DNA from: Coniferiporia sulphurascens
Lineage: Eukaryota; Basidiomycota; Agaricomycetes; Hymenochaetales; Hymenochaetaceae
Direction: 5' to 3'
Assembly: GCA_002794785.1 (NCBI GenBank)
Contig: NBBA01000015.1
Location: 186,001-250,000 of the forward strand
DNA length: 64,000 nt
Shown in pieces: positions 1 through 13,264 of the stretch. The notes below the pieces were generated by a model. The model saw nothing but the letters and a program-made list of their open reading frames with translations. It had not been told where the DNA came from and searched no databases. The translations under genes and the position numbers were made by a program. Numbering within the stretch: position 1 is the first letter of the stretch; the number at the start of each line of letters is the position of its first letter.

Positions 1-772
1 CACAAATATTCCGAGTAGCGAGCCCAGTTAAGGCCGCAAGTAGATGCGGGGAAGATAGGAGGGAAGACATATCAAAGCCTGTCTTCGTGCGAAGTCGCAG
101 ATAAAGTGAAGCGCAATTCAATGCAGTTGCCAACGTAGCTGCTCCTCGGAAAACCTACTAATAACTATGCCTGCCAGTGCCTCGCCTCTATAGAATGATT
201 TCGATAGCGGCCTACTGGTTTCTTTAAACATTACACGTATCGGATACCACCTTCTCTTTTCCGGAAGTCGGGTCAGTTTACGTCGGAGAGAACAGACGTC
301 ACATATGGAGACAAGAAATTTTCCTAGAGAAAATGGCCATGAGGACAGGGGAGAAAGATAGACACTTGCCGAAACCGTCGAAAGCACGCAGTTTTCAAGG
401 CTGCACAACGGAAGGAGCTTGCCTCATAGACCGGATCTCAAGGACATTGCTGACACATAGCTGAGTCAGCGCCTCTAAAGGACAGAAATGATGATGATCG
501 ACACTTGTGCCGATCATAGAGACCGCCTAGGAGATCTGACATAAAGATACTGAGTAAGGCACTCGCTGGACGGAGCTGGGGTGCAAAGATCTGAATCGAG
601 GCTTACTCCAGGGTGCCGCAGGGGTTTGCATCGAGTTAAAAGGTCCATTTTTCCGCTTCTACCGCGCCTTCCATGATTCAAGATCCGGGAAAGTGTCCAT
701 GCAGCACGCAGCAGTGAGCTTAAAAACCGGAGTCCTAGCTTAGAGCCCCTCCAAATTCCCAGATAGCCAACC
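1..772. other. No recognisable gene at left edge
   Basis: Both strands hold only short open frames of under 100 codons, with no family motif and no convincing exon chain. The last part is probably the promoter and 5' leader of the aminotransferase that starts at 773. Confidence 0.5.
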
Positions 773-2640
773 ATGTCCGTAGCCACCGAAAAAGTTACGA
801 GTGCTGCATCAAGCTCCTGCGCCAGTTCCCTCGCTACGCAGAGAGCTCCAGTGGCCTTGCCGCGCGAGGCTTACCACCACTTCCTGACGACAGTAACAGG
901 AGGAAAGTCAAACCCAAGTCAGCGACATTGATATGACCTCGTGGTGAAAAGAGACTCATGACATACCTTCACAGTTCGTAGCTTGGACCATCACGAGCGC
1001 CAGCCCGGCATGATCACTTTGCTCGCCGGCAAGCCCAACGCCTCTGTTTTCCCCATGACTTCGTTCCAATTCACTGCCAGATCCCCATTTGACCCGACCC
1101 AAGAGGAGCTGCTGAGCATCACGGGTCCTGAGTTGGTCAGTGCTATACAGTATGGCCCGACAAGAGGTTATGCCCCTTTGTTGGATTGGGTCGCGGGACT
1201 TCAGGAGCTTCTGCACGGACGGAAGAAAGGAGAGGGCTGGTCGACATGTACGACCACTGGGTCGCAGGACGCTTTGTACAAAGTCAGCAGTCATCTTTCT
1301 ACTTGCAGTTCGTTTCTAACGCGAACAATCAAAGACAGCAGATGCCGTGATAAGGCCCGGGGATTTCGCTTTAGTTGAATCGCCTGCATATGTGTGAGTA
1401 CCACCACCAATACGTGAATCAAGGTACCTGTCTCATCAGACAGAATATAGCGGGATCACCCTGGTGCTCGAAAAACTGAAGTGCAATATAATCCGTACGT
1501 CAATCTTATCCGATTTTAAAGTGGTGTGTCGGCCCATCCTAAGCTTTGCATAGCCGTCGAATCCGATCATGAAGGCATAAAGTCGTCGTCACTTCGAAAC
1601 ATCCTGGAGAATTGGCCGAGTTCCAGACCATACCCCAAATTTCTGTATACAGTCCCCGTAAGCATCGTAGGCTATTCGGTTATGTATTGAAGAACTTACA
1701 CACTCAAAGTTCGGCTGCAATCCCTCTGGCGTGACTACTACCCTTGGTCGAAGACGTGAAACTCTAGATTTGGCCAGAAAGTATAATTTCCTCATCTTTG
1801 AAGGTCGGTGGGAAGAGTCGAACTTGGTAGACTTCTAAATTGACACGCTCACTGCGCCCAGACGATCCATACTATCATCTCTACTATGGAAAACTGCCTC
1901 GGCCGAAGTCGTACTTCGAACTTGAGTTAGAGCAGCCAGATGTGGGTCGGGTCGTCCGCTTCGACAGTCTATCAAAGATACTCGGCGGAGGTTTAAGGAT
2001 AGGATTCGCGTCCGGACCCGAGGCAATCATTGAAGCCGTGGATACTCACGTAACTCCTTTCTGTTTATGTGCCGCACACAACCTGATGTCACTCGGGATG
2101 TCAGACATCATTCTTGAATTTGCAGACCGCTTCGATGACCCAGGTCGTCGTGGAAAAGCTCCTTCGTTCCTGGGGCTATGACGGGTTCCAAAAACATGCA
2201 GAGAGAGCAGCAAGCTTTTACCAGCATCGGAGAGACAAATTCGAGAGTGCTATGCATCGACACCTCCGAGGCCTGGCGGAATGGTCAGCCCCCGATGCAG
2301 GCATGTTCTTCTGGTGAGTATCCGGAGCACCATATTCCGTGGAGATGTTGTCAACGAACTCATCTTTCCCTTACTCACTAGGATCAAGCTCCTATTGAAT
2401 GACCCCTCCGACTCTGACGCTGCCGAAGGTGACTCGGGTATCGTCCTTACGCTCGCCTTGCAGCGTAAGATTGTAGTATTGCCTGGGGCTGCTTTCATAC
2501 CTGACGGGAAGAAGACGGCGTATATTCGGGTGTCGTTCAGTCAGCTAAATGAAGACGATTTTGAGGAAGCAGTGAAAAGAGTCGCACAGGTCATCATCGA
2601 CGCGCGCGGTAAAAGGTCTGCTGAGCGCGCCAAACTTTGA
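773..2640 (+). CDS. PLP-dependent aminotransferase, ARO8/2-aminoadipate type
   Basis: This is a fold-type I aminotransferase of the fungal ARO8/kynurenine-aminoadipate group, which transfers amino groups between aromatic or aminoadipate substrates and 2-oxo acids in the cytosol. Exon 1 runs from the ATG at 773 to about 917. A 57-base intron (918-974) joins it to give GGKSNPIRSLDHHE, followed by GMITLLAGKPNASVFP, the family N-terminal signature. Later exons carry GCNPSGVTTTLGRRRE, the EDDPYYHLYYG motif, SLSKILGGGLRIGF with the PLP-binding lysine, and NLQTASMTQ with LLRSWGYDGF. The last exon (from about 2382) ends with AYIRVSFSQ and the stop at 2640. One join is poor: after GSQDALYK (about 1279) no canonical donor keeps the frame into DAVIRPGDFALVESPAY near 1345. 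This may be a non-consensus intron or a defect. The family call is firm; the exact substrate is not. Confidence 0.85.
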
Positions 2641-2907
2641 TCACAGTAAGCTGTTCATGATTAGTTACGGAACTATTAGTAGTGTAAACGGCATAACGAG
2701 ACCTGAGCGCTTCACCAGTACTGCTTGTTTTGGACGAATCAATCAAACCGCCTCGAGGTAAGCTTCCGCAACTCAAATGCCGCCCTTGAAGCTGTTCAAA
2801 TAAGCGCGCGCAGTCGACAAGCGCCTCTCGCCCCTCCCCTCTTCTTGTCTCCCTGCCTTTGATAAAAACGTCAACACTGGCTTGATCCTTATGAGTTTTC
2901 ATACACA

Positions 2908-5900
2908 ATGAAAGCCGTGTCTCGACGAAGCCGAGCGCAGGACATTCCCTCGATTTTGTCCAAGCAACTCGCTGATCTTTCCCATTTGAATCTGACTGGG
3001 AAGATCGAGCAAGACGACGATCCAGTAGCCAGCGCAAATGGCGGGTTCTGCGACGTGTACCGAGGGACGTACAACGGCAGGCTGGTTGCTATCAAGAAAC
3101 TTCGAGGGCCGCATATCTATCGTGACGTCGACAACTTCTTCAGAGTGAGATTTCTGCTTGTGGATCAATGTTGTCAGGACGTAAATGGCGTTGTAGTCGT
3201 TTTGTAGGGAGCTCAGGATCTGGTCGAGCATCGAGCATCCCAACATCCTTCCCTTTTTGGGGTATGTCCTATACCGCGGCGATCACTTTGCCCTCGTCTC
3301 TCCATGGATGGAGAATGGGACAGTCGGCAATTTCTCGTACGGCAAATCAGTCGACGAGAAACTGAAACTGGTAAGGACTTATTTCCAAAATGTAGTCTGT
3401 CTCGCAACACTACCTGAAATATCCGTGTCCGTGTCTAGATCAAAGGCATCGCTTCGGGCTTGTCTTATCTCCACCGTAAAGGCATTGTGCACTCAGATCT
3501 GAAATGTGTCCGTAACAAGTCCATTTTTTCCGCATCTCGAGACCTTTTAACAGCTTTATAGGACAATGTTCTTGTTTCTTCTTCGGGCGAGCCCGTGCTT
3601 CTTGATTTTGGTCTATCTCGCTTCATAGCTTCAAAAACTATCGGGAACACCAAGAACCTGAAGGGTAGCCTTGCCTGGATGGCGGTCGAGCTATTACAAG
3701 GTCCCGAAGCTCCCGAGTCCGAGACGGGAATCGCAGATGGTGAAAAGTCGGACTGCGACTCAGACAGCTCAGAAGATGTAAGGTTGCAAACAACGGAGAC
3801 TGATGTTTGGGCGTTCGGGATGACGTGTTTTGTAAGTTGATAAGTTGACTGCATTCTATTTCCCCTCTATGCCTTCACTAAAGTATAATACCGACAGGAA
3901 CTACTGGAACACAAAATACCTTATTCCAATCTTGCGAACGAGGCACTTGTCATCCGCGCTATACTAGAGCATCGGTATCCATCTTCAACTCTAGAGAATG
4001 GCTCTCTTCCTGAGCAATTAATATGGAAAATTTGCAAGAAGTGTTGGCGACGTGTGCCTGTTTTACGCCCAACTATGGAGGAAGTTGAACAAGAATTGGA
4101 TGACATTATTGTACGGCTACTATTTCCTGCCATCAACCCCGCTACTAACATTAATTAAATATTTGACAGATTTCAGGAAACCATGTATCTGAAGCAGCTA
4201 TACCTGTATGTTCTGCGGTCGTATCAGCGACTTGAGGACTTGTACTAAAACTCAGCAGGACGTCTCGGACGATGTGATTAGCATAAATCCGGACGCAATC
4301 GGATCAGGCGCATTCGCTGACGTGTACGAAGGAACTTGGCGAGCAGAAGCATTGGAGAGAAAGGTATGCAGAGTTTTATCCAATTACACTACTCCTGACT
4401 CACTAGAACTTGCGCTCTAGATTGCTATTAAAGTCTTACGCCAGAAGTTTGACCATAAGGAGAAGAGGGTGAGTCACGCCCATATAATCCCTTACATTGA
4501 TGGTGGAGCTTAAATTATGCGTCAGAGATTCTATAAGGAATGCTCTCTCTGGATGAATTTGTCTCATCGGAATATAGTGCCTTTTATAGGCATCGTATCT
4601 CATTTTTCTGGTTCAATTGGAATGGTCTGTTCATATTTCCGATATGGTGATTTGAAAAGGTACATCGAAGGAAGCTTGCAAGGTTCTCCGGCCATAAACG
4701 CTGTTAAACTGGTACGTACATTTTATCTCGCCTATCGAGACTAGTCCTCAAAAACTTCCAAGATGTCTGGAATAGCAGCGGGCATTGAATATCTACACAA
4801 TGACCAGCATGTTATACATGGCGACCTTTCTTCTGTGAGAGGCTTCTTTTTTTCCTCTGGAGGCACGTTAATTATAATATCGGCTTCCAGAAAAACATCC
4901 TTATATCCGATGATGGAGAGGCCTGTATCACCGACTTTGGTCTATCCCGGTTGATAAATCAGGACTTCTACTTGCAGGAGGGGACAGGACAGGAAAATAA
5001 CGATAATTTTTTGGGAAAGATACGATACCTGGCGCCGGAGTTGATGAATTCTGAATCGGGAAGCACATTCGAGACGGATGTCTACGCTTTTGGCATGTTG
5101 AGCTTGGAGGTAACGTCCGAATACTTTGACCCGGTTTTAAGAGATACCGACTATTTTGCCAGATCACCACTCGTTTACCGGCATTTTACTATTTGAATAC
5201 CGCTAAACTAGTTGTCCTTGCGGTGTCGCTCAAGAAAGAAAGACCAGACAGGACGAGGTATCCAAGGCTACCCGATCTTGTCTGGGATTTCTTTTCGCGG
5301 TGTTGGCACGATGATCCAAGCATTAGACCAGTTGCACGATCTCTTGCCAAATCTATTAAATCTCTCGCACCCGAATTGGACCAAAAAGAGTCAGGTGCCC
5401 TTTCGACAGGCGACATTGATGAGTCAAATGACCCTGGCTCAACTTTAAACCGCAATCAGGAGCTTAGGAGCTTAGATGAACTGGTAAGCACAGTTGCGAG
5501 TTTTGGGCGCGACTTGGTTTCTCAAGGGTTTTTATTTTTATTTCGTCAGTATATAAAAGACATACGAATTTCAGACTTCCAAATCCACGCTGGAGGAGCG
5601 CATTCAACGATCTTTTCCGGAAAGTTTTTGAATAATGCAAACAAGACCGTGTGGGTGAGTGGTTTGGCAGGTACGGGGTCGAGTAGAATATTATATTGAC
5701 ATCAACTCCTTTTAAGATCGCAGCTCGAGTTACACGAGATGTGCATATGCTTCGCTACAAACATACCGAGGTAACAAAGCTGGTAGGTCTTTTCTAATAT
5801 ATAACAAACAGATGATTCAAATGCATCCAAATAGAAAATGCTCAAAAAATTCGCCTTCCTATGCGATCGCCTCAAGCACCCCAATATCGTTCGTTTGATA

Positions 5901-7359
5901 GGGCTTTCAGATGCATTCCCGGGTCATTATCCCGCCATTCTGACTCATTTTTATAAAAATGGGAATGTTTCATCTTACCTATCTAGCAACGACGGAGACC
6001 CTAACATATGTAGCGACAGTAACAGGCTGAATTTGGTGAGCTCCCTTTTAAATAAGCGGTTCTCAAATGACACGCTAATATGTTTGATGGTAGGTTAGGC
6101 AGCTCTCGTCAGGGTTAAGCTATCTTCACAAAAATGGTATTATTCATAGCGAGCTTAGGCCGGTGAGTATGTTCACGCCTAATACATTCGTTTCAATTTC
6201 TGATCACAAGTGTCTCAGTCGAAGATTTTAATTTCTGATAATGGCACGGCAGTCATATCTGGATACGGCCTAGCCTCGCTCCTTTCGGAATCAGAAGACT
6301 CTCTAGGGACGTCCTCGACTGGAGCACTAGACGTTAGATATCTAGCACCGGAACTTTTGCAACTTGGAAGGGATGATGAACATAAGTTACCGGACGAGCG
6401 TGCGGATTGCTGGTCTTTCGCGATGGTGGCTCGAGAGGTGCGCAGAGAAGGCCTTCTGTTGACAATGGAATTTACACTAACAATGTGTTCAGATTCTTTC
6501 AGGACTAATACCTTACCACTACGCCAATGCCTTTGCAGTTTTTAGGTGTCTATCTCACAGGAAGATACCAATATACGAAGAGACGCCTGCTATCCCCTTC
6601 CAAGTATGGGAGATACTATCATCCTGCTGGAACTTCAGCCCAGAACAGCGCCCTTCTTTGGACTGGTGCTTCTCAAAGCTGGACAGGCTCGCCATGAGGT
6701 CCTTCCCCGCTATTTCCAGGCCTACGTCCAACAGCAGCACGGCATCGGATAGCACGGTGACAGGGCCTACGGCGATTCCTCGCCCGAGAAGCCCAGGTTT
6801 CGATAGATATCATCAACCCGCGCTCTCCCATTCCGGTATACTTGAAGATGTCGACGCCGAGGACGATACGACCCCAAGACCATCGGATCGTCACACGCTC
6901 CCTGTTTCAAATAAAGAAGATCCCCGCCAAACCAGTGAATCATGGTATGTCCCGGCCGACAGAGCCAGAGACATCCCGGATTGGATCGTCCCAGGCGAAC
7001 GCGCGGAATGGTCAACTTCGCACGAGACCGATATTACTACTTTGGACTGGATAGGACATGGTGACGAAACCAATATCTCCGACGATAAGGTGGCGGTTCC
7101 AAGTGATATAAGTGAACGTATAATGGACGAGTTTCCACCCCGAGACCAGCCACAGACGAAGCTCATGCGGAAAACGCTAGCCAAACTATTTAAGGCTCAA
7201 GCAACAGATATTAAGGATCCGTCGGAGGACCCTAAGAAATTGATCGAAGGTCTCAAGGGAAAAGTCAAGGGTTGGATATCAACAGGCAAAAGGTCAGCAC
7301 TACCCAAGTTATCGGATGGATCGGTCAAGGCCCGCTTCAGCATGAGTGGCCGACGGTGA
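2908..7359 (+). CDS. Triple-domain TKL-like protein kinase; third domain a pseudokinase
   Basis: One gene of about 1,250 codons and more than ten short introns encodes three kinase domains in series. Domain 1 (2908-4110) has NGGFCDVYRG, VAIKKL, IVHSDLK and LDFGLSR. Domain 2 (about 4270-5430) has GSGAFADVYEG, IAIKVL, VIHGDLS, TDFGLSR and RYLAPEL. Domain 3 (about 5560-6700) keeps the fold but has IAARV where the ATP lysine should be, IIHSELRP for HRDLKP, SGYG for DFG, and then RYLAPELL. The domains appear to be one protein. The intron after LDDII (about 4110) and the next one (4207-4257) are phase 0 and give a continuous frame into QDVSDDVIS. The intron after LDEL (about 5480) joins to YIKDIRISD in the same way. 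The final 200 residues (6740-7359) are Ser/Pro/Asp-rich and probably disordered. No signal peptide or membrane span was seen, so a cytoplasmic protein is likely. The junction after exon 1 (3144) leaves one unexplained base. Separate genes remain possible but would need weak start sites. Confidence 0.72.
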
Positions 7360-7564
7360 TGTTTGGGACCTTACCAAGCGGCCACAGATGTTTATATATT
7401 AGTGTCTATTATTATATAGGATGGTATCATGCCAAATATGAATAGTGTGGATGTGTAACTTGCTGGAAGATCGTGGGACGTTCCACACATTGACCCGCAC
7501 GCACCTCTACATAATGTCGGATGACAAAGAAGGCAAGAATATGTGACAGCTACCAAGCTAGCGT

Positions 7565-10343
7565 CTAATGCCGCTGAGAGGCCATGAGTTCAACCATTTC
7601 TATACGCGACATTGCTGCTGCAACGTCCTCAAAGAACGCGTCCTCCCCGAGAAGGGCAACGATCCCCGCACGTTCAAATATCAGAAGCACGGAAGGACGG
7701 AGGTGTGTAATGAATACAGAGACGCCACGCGACTGGAGGAGGGTTGATAAGGCATTTTTCCCACATGGCATAGTGAGAATGAATACGGAAGCTTACGTTG
7801 TACGATTCTAACAGCTCATGAAAGATCTGCGCAGCGCTGTGTGCGGTGATAATTGAGTCCGAGCCGCGGAGATTGTAGGATAGGATGTTCACCTCGCATC
7901 GCAATCTTCTAAATCCGCTAAATGGAACACTATAACGGAGGCTTGCTCTCTTCGCGGAGCATCGGACGGATGGTTCGGTTGCAGACCATACAGCTCCAGA
8001 CGCCTCAAGCGCTCTGTGGTTTGAGTTTTGCTTTTAGCCGGGTATTAAGCCATAATCAAGGAAGGACACCATATACCTTTCAACTGCGTAGTGTTTGCTA
8101 ATGACGCAGATACATTAGCAATCTTAAAAGAAAGTCATGCCGGAAACCATTCACCGAAGTTTAAGTTATCCCTAAGCCGGACGATGAGAGCACCGGGAAC
8201 GTCTTCTTCCGCCTCCGGAGTATCATTCACTGGCTTCCATCTAGTAGTCCCAGGGATGCGACCCTATTCAAAGTCCAAGCGGGTCTTTAGAACTTATAAC
8301 AAACAAGAACGTGATGTGACGCACTAGGATGGTTAAACGCGGCCTCGAAGACGTGTGAACGACGAGCAGAAGCGAACAGACAATACTGCACACGATCCCA
8401 ACCTCGATATTGAACAGAAGGGTCGTGATAAATGTAACTAGCATCAAGCCCAAATCTGTCCAAGAACGCATCCTATAGACGTTGAGAACGTGTTTGGGAT
8501 CACTGTTTGGGGTGGATGCGTGGAGGAATAGCGACACACCTCCAGAAGTAAGACACTTCGCGCGGTGCCTCTGCCACAATAGAGAAGACGACAAGAAATA
8601 CCCTAGCAGACAACCAATCAGGCAAGAGTCTAGCAAGGAACATCCATAATCTTACACAGAGGCGAGAATACACCGCGGAAGATAATATAAGGAAGGAAGG
8701 AGGAAGAAAGTCGCCAGCAGCACAAGAGCAGAGCAGATCAAAGAAGCCATCTGCGAGCGTCCTCCGCTGTCCGCATTAATTCGAGATCTGTTCTTATTCA
8801 TCTTAACACAGAGGAGACAGGGACGAAGAAGGATGCAGAAGTGACGTACCTTGTGAGAGATCCGGCGGCGGGAACCAAGCCCGGAAGGAATGACCCGACA
8901 ATGTTGGCTGCACCAAGTGCAACAAGTTCTCGGTTGGGTGAGATTGAGTAGCCGAAGCGTACAGCATTTTGCTTCCCCGCGACAATACTGTCAAGATATC
9001 CTATTACGGCTATCAGACTGAAAGACGAGTACTCGTCAGTCTCCGACTTCTGTGCAAGGAAGAGTTACTAACACAGCGGTAGTCGTCGTGCTCTTCATAT
9101 ATTTTAGTGTTGACCCATGCACTGGGAAACGGACAAGCGAACCGCCTTCGGTTTTTATTGGGACAGAGCCGAGGATGTTCACGCCTAGCTTATCCCAGCC
9201 AAAGTGGCTACTTAAGGCTTGCATCCATCTCATTAAACACTGCTCGAAGTACGTGCAACAAATAAAAACGTACCTGTAGAGACGACCACCACCACAAGTA
9301 GCTCGGGAAAGCGATTGATGAACCAGTACTTTTTAGACCTGGCTTTGGTGAAGCGGCAAGTAACAAGTATGGCAAGCGCGATAAAGCTTATAAGTGTGGT
9401 CGGCCGATGTTCGTGCGTGGCCGCATTCCGGACGAGGAATATAAACTTTTCGAAAGTCGTCTGGGGGTTAAGGGCGTGTTCGAGATCCGTAAGACCGAGC
9501 ATGGGAATGAACTGCTCACTGGAAAACGTCGGAAATGGTAAGGAAGTACAAGAACAAAAAGCTCACATGGATATAACCACACCGAGCGCCGTGACGAAGC
9601 CGGTCAGCAACGCTCGACTCAACAACACGTCTATGAAACCCAAACGTAACAGTCCAAGTAAAAACATGAATACCCCCGCCTGAAGCATCGTAATAGTTGC
9701 AACGGCTATGCCAACCGCTTCCGGGTTCTCTGGGTATTCATGAGGGTCGGAGTGGATCGCGTCTTGAACGGCTTGACCGATAATTAGAGAGAGCGATGCC
9801 TCCGGTGCAACGCTAAGCTGCCGTGAAGAGCCAAGGAGCGCGTAGATTATGCCTGGAATTGAAGCGGAGAACTACCTAGCGTTGGCAGCAACAATCAACA
9901 AATGGGTTACAAAACTCACAAGGCCGGCAAGCGGGCTAAGTTTCGCGAGGGAGGTTGCATATGATATCGACTGAGGAACTAGTATACAGGCTACTGTGAG
10001 TCCTGCTAGGAAGTCTCCTCCCAGTCTTTGTCGAAAATAGATACATTGCGCGGTTAGGAAAGAGCGCTTTTGAACGCATCGGACGACTCACAAGGAAATT
10101 GAGTAATTCGGAAGCCATCCAGTGAAAGGCACATAGTACCTTATCCTGGCCAGTTTTGAGCCTGGTGTTCCTGACTGTGCTATCTCAGACCCAGCGAGTC
10201 AATACTCGAAAACACTAGTAGAGATCAATGGCTGACGTGCCTGTTACTGCCCGTTTTCCTCGCGAATCACCGCGTTCAGCATCACCGCGCGCATCTCCGA
10301 GCAACGAAGACCGTTCCGACAGCGCTGGAGTGTGAACGGACAT
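7565..10343 (-). CDS. SulP family sulfate permease with STAS domain
   Basis: This is a sulfate/proton symporter-type permease (SulP, TCDB 2.A.53) of the plasma membrane. The proposed start at 10343 opens MSVHTPALSERSSLLGD, followed by an intron and then YYVPFTGWLPNYSISL. Next come RLGGDFLAGLTVACILVPQS with the SulP signature ISYATSLAKLSPLAGL, GLLRLGFIDVLLSRALLTGF, RFPELLVVVVVSTG, GYLDSIVAGKQNAVRFGYS with SPNRELVALGAANIVGSFLPG, and WTDLGLMLVTFITTLLFNIEV. A cytosolic STAS domain follows: GALIVRLRDNLNFG, IFHELLESY, then GVSVFITHLRPSVLLIFERA, ending at a TAG at 7565. Roughly ten or more short introns interrupt it. It converges on the kinase gene, with about 200 bases between the stops. The family is certain from the motifs; substrate preference within SulP (sulfate, molybdate, bicarbonate) is inferred. 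Confidence 0.85.
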
Positions 10344-11411
10344 CGTGGTCAATGTTGAGGAGTGACAAACACCACGCGCTCATGCAGCCTGCTGTAAGTC
10401 TACAGAAGAACAGGCACTAAGCGCAGTCAACGCTTGGAAGGGGACCGAATATGGAAATCGCGTTTATTAACCACGCGGTCGGTTACGGTCACACTTAGGC
10501 GATAAGATCGGCACATCGGCATGTCGGCAACGTGTATTCGGACTTGCTTCCGGCTCACATGCTGTAGGAAGAAAAATACCATTTCCACGGCTTTCTTGAT
10601 TCCGTTTTATTTTAAAGACGATGGCGAAGTTGCGATTGAATGCTCATGTGAGGTTCCATGCTTTTGATTTTTTTTAAAGTTTGTGAGTGACCGCTTAATG
10701 CTTCATGAATAACTTTTGTATCTCATAACCGTCCTTCTGTATTGGAAGCTCTATCATTTTATACAGTTGAATATCGAAGCTTGAACCCCAAACATCTTCA
10801 ATTACTCCCGTCAGTATTCTGCCGCCGTTTTTCCTCCGCCTTTACCACCGTGACGACCCTTCGACAGTTGCTCTGACGGTCTCTACCATTCCATTCAATG
10901 CTTTGATCGGCAATCATCATGGAGGAGTAGGCACGCCCTGGGTGTGCCATTTATCGTTGCACGCAAATGCACTGCCTGGTCTCAATTGAGTCGGCTGCTC
11001 TTCCGCCTTCGATGAAGTCTCGCATTGATGCAAAGGGACCTGTAAAATTTTAACGTATCGCTCGGGCGTTTCGAATCCAGGGTCAAAACATTCGTAGCCC
11101 GATGAGGAGGCTCCCATCGCAATTAAGAAATGGCCCTTATCAAGAACCCCCTTCACTGATACATATCCAATATAAACGTTCGATCGACGATGGGTGAGGG
11201 CTTCGGGACGGTTTGCCGGAAAGGGTTAGACCGCGAATATACCCTGCTAATTGCGGACGCGATTCACGCACATCGTTCCCGTTTGTGCCAGTGCAGATGA
11301 TTGCCCCCGGATCTGAGGTCAGCACTTAAGGCAATGCTGCTCGAAAAAAAGAAAGTTCCTTCCTTCATTCCCCAACCATTCCTCTCTTTACCTGTTCCCT
11401 TATTCAACAGT
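10344..11411. other. Intergenic region between divergent genes
   Basis: About 1.07 kb separates the start of the minus-strand sulfate permease from the start of the first DUF6533-like gene. No exon chain or family motif was found on either strand. It probably holds both promoters. An A/T-rich stretch lies around 10560-10760. Confidence 0.5.
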
Positions 11412-13264
11412 ATGGACGACGAGGTGCGCTCGCTATCGACCGTCTTACAGACAACCGGACTACAAATGTATGTTCTCAATCTTTCCGCTAGAGAAACGTC
11501 CAAATTAATGGATGATTGTCCCCCGCTGAGGTAGTATCGGAACAAAAGTAATACCCTAGCCTCTCCATTCGAGGTGCACTCGCTGACAATGGAACGAAGC
11601 AAGTGGCGCTCGTTTTCTTCACAGTTCAGGTCTACGATCACATATTAACACTTCCGGAGGAGGTAGCACTTTTTATCTGATTCGCATGCTAAGCTTACTT
11701 CTGTTGCGGGCTCAGATTGAGTTTATATGGCACAGAAGGTTTACACCCGTTACCATCTTGTTTTTTATGGTATGATTTCACTTTTTTCGAAACGTTGGTA
11801 CTCATTGTTTGGCTGAATACCTAGAACCGTTATTATGCGTTGGCATTTTTCTGTATATACATCACTGGTGAGTATTACCTATATGGCGGGGACCGTACTT
11901 ACCTATTCTCAGCGCTATTGTCCCCTCTTTTTACCCCTAGTGTAAGAATGACGATACCTAATTGCGATCATAAGCTAACTTAACTGTTATGATAGGTGTA
12001 CGTATGGGGATAATCATTGTGGTCTGTGATGTAGCTCATGAAAACTCCTCTAGATGCGAGCACTTTGCCCTATTTTTACCATTTGCGGGAGGAATAATGT
12101 TGACTTTTCTTCCAAATACTGTTTTGGCACTCCGGTACGTCATTTCTCTTGCGTGAAGAGCTTCCCTTTCTGATTTTCTGAGGTTTTCGGTAGCGTATAC
12201 GCACTTTATCACAAAAACAAACACGTAGCTTTACTGCTGATAGTATACCTCATTGCGGAGCTAAGTATTGCCCTGTGGATATACTGTACTCCAGGCAGTC
12301 ATCGTGAGCCAACGCCTTTTTCTATTGTTTTCTACCCAACTAAACTTTCATCAGCCCTTGTTGTTCCTTCGGTTGTTCAGAACAATGACACTTTCCACAG
12401 TACGCACCTTCTTCACATCTAACGAAGCGTATGTTGAACATATATTATCCAATAGTCTGTATCGAGGGAGTTGCAGATAGTTTGTAAGCATACATAACTC
12501 AGTGAAGTTGTCATGGGACACTTATTCTATCTCGCAGGGGAAACCTACGTTCTGCAACCTTCCAAATTATGCAGACAATATATGATACTGGAATTCTCCT
12601 ATTAATAAGCTGCAAGGCTGTTCTGGATACACGACGCCCGAGATACGGTCGAAGCCTACAATCCATTATTGCTGGGCATGGCGTAATCTACTATGCGTGA
12701 GCACGACCTTCGAGTCCAAGAGCGTCCACTTCGTTGATCGCTGATGCGGCCGTTCAGTGCGCTATTTTCTGCCAACTTCACGTGGGCGATGATGATAATG
12801 TTCGCTCCGGTACGCTAGCACCAATCATCAGTGTTTATGCGATAAAACCTTAATAGTTAATGCAGAATAACTTAAAATTCACTGCGGCGATGTGAGCATA
12901 ATATGTAAATTTCTCGCTACTGACGGAGTAACTCATTATGACCTGGGTTTCCACTCCACAGTCCAACGCTTATGTAAGTCGCTGACCTTCATCAAACCAG
13001 TGCCATGTTCATAAAAAATAATCGCCGATTGGTAGACTAGCTTGTACGGCAGTGAACAGGATTACGATATCTCTTCGTCGTTTCGGATCTCCCGAACAAG
13101 GGACAACAAGCAGCGAAAGTGTGCCTCACGCCTCCTCCCAGCATCAAAAAGGGAGTCTACATAATCGAACGTACGCAGATGGGGCACGTACGAATCCCGA
13201 TTACGGCGTTGAAACTTTCGAGCTTAGTGCGATAACTGCAGTAGAGGACATCGGGCCTACGTAA
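11412..13264 (+). CDS. DUF6533-like multi-pass membrane protein, array copy 1
   Basis: This belongs to a basidiomycete-specific membrane family with a seven-helix-like layout; the function is unknown. The start MDDEVRSLSTVLQ is at 11412. After introns in the same places as the other copies, the exons read KQVALVFFTVQVYDHILTLP, EEIEFIWHRRFTPV, NRYYALAFFCIYI, FALFLPFAGGIMLTFLPN, VYALYHKNKHVALLLIVYL with LWIYCTPGSHRE, MQTIYDTGILLLISCKAV with IIAGHGVIYYA, and the last membrane exon FSANFTWAMMIMFAP. The C-terminal exon (13052-13264) carries VNRITISLRRFGSPEQG and a polar tail ending IGPT. The short motif around DHILTLPEE and IW resembles the DUF6533 domain (inferred, no search run). Copies 2-4 at 22.1, 25.3 and 27.9 kb share the exon structure. 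I see no internal stop once introns are removed. Confidence 0.75.
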
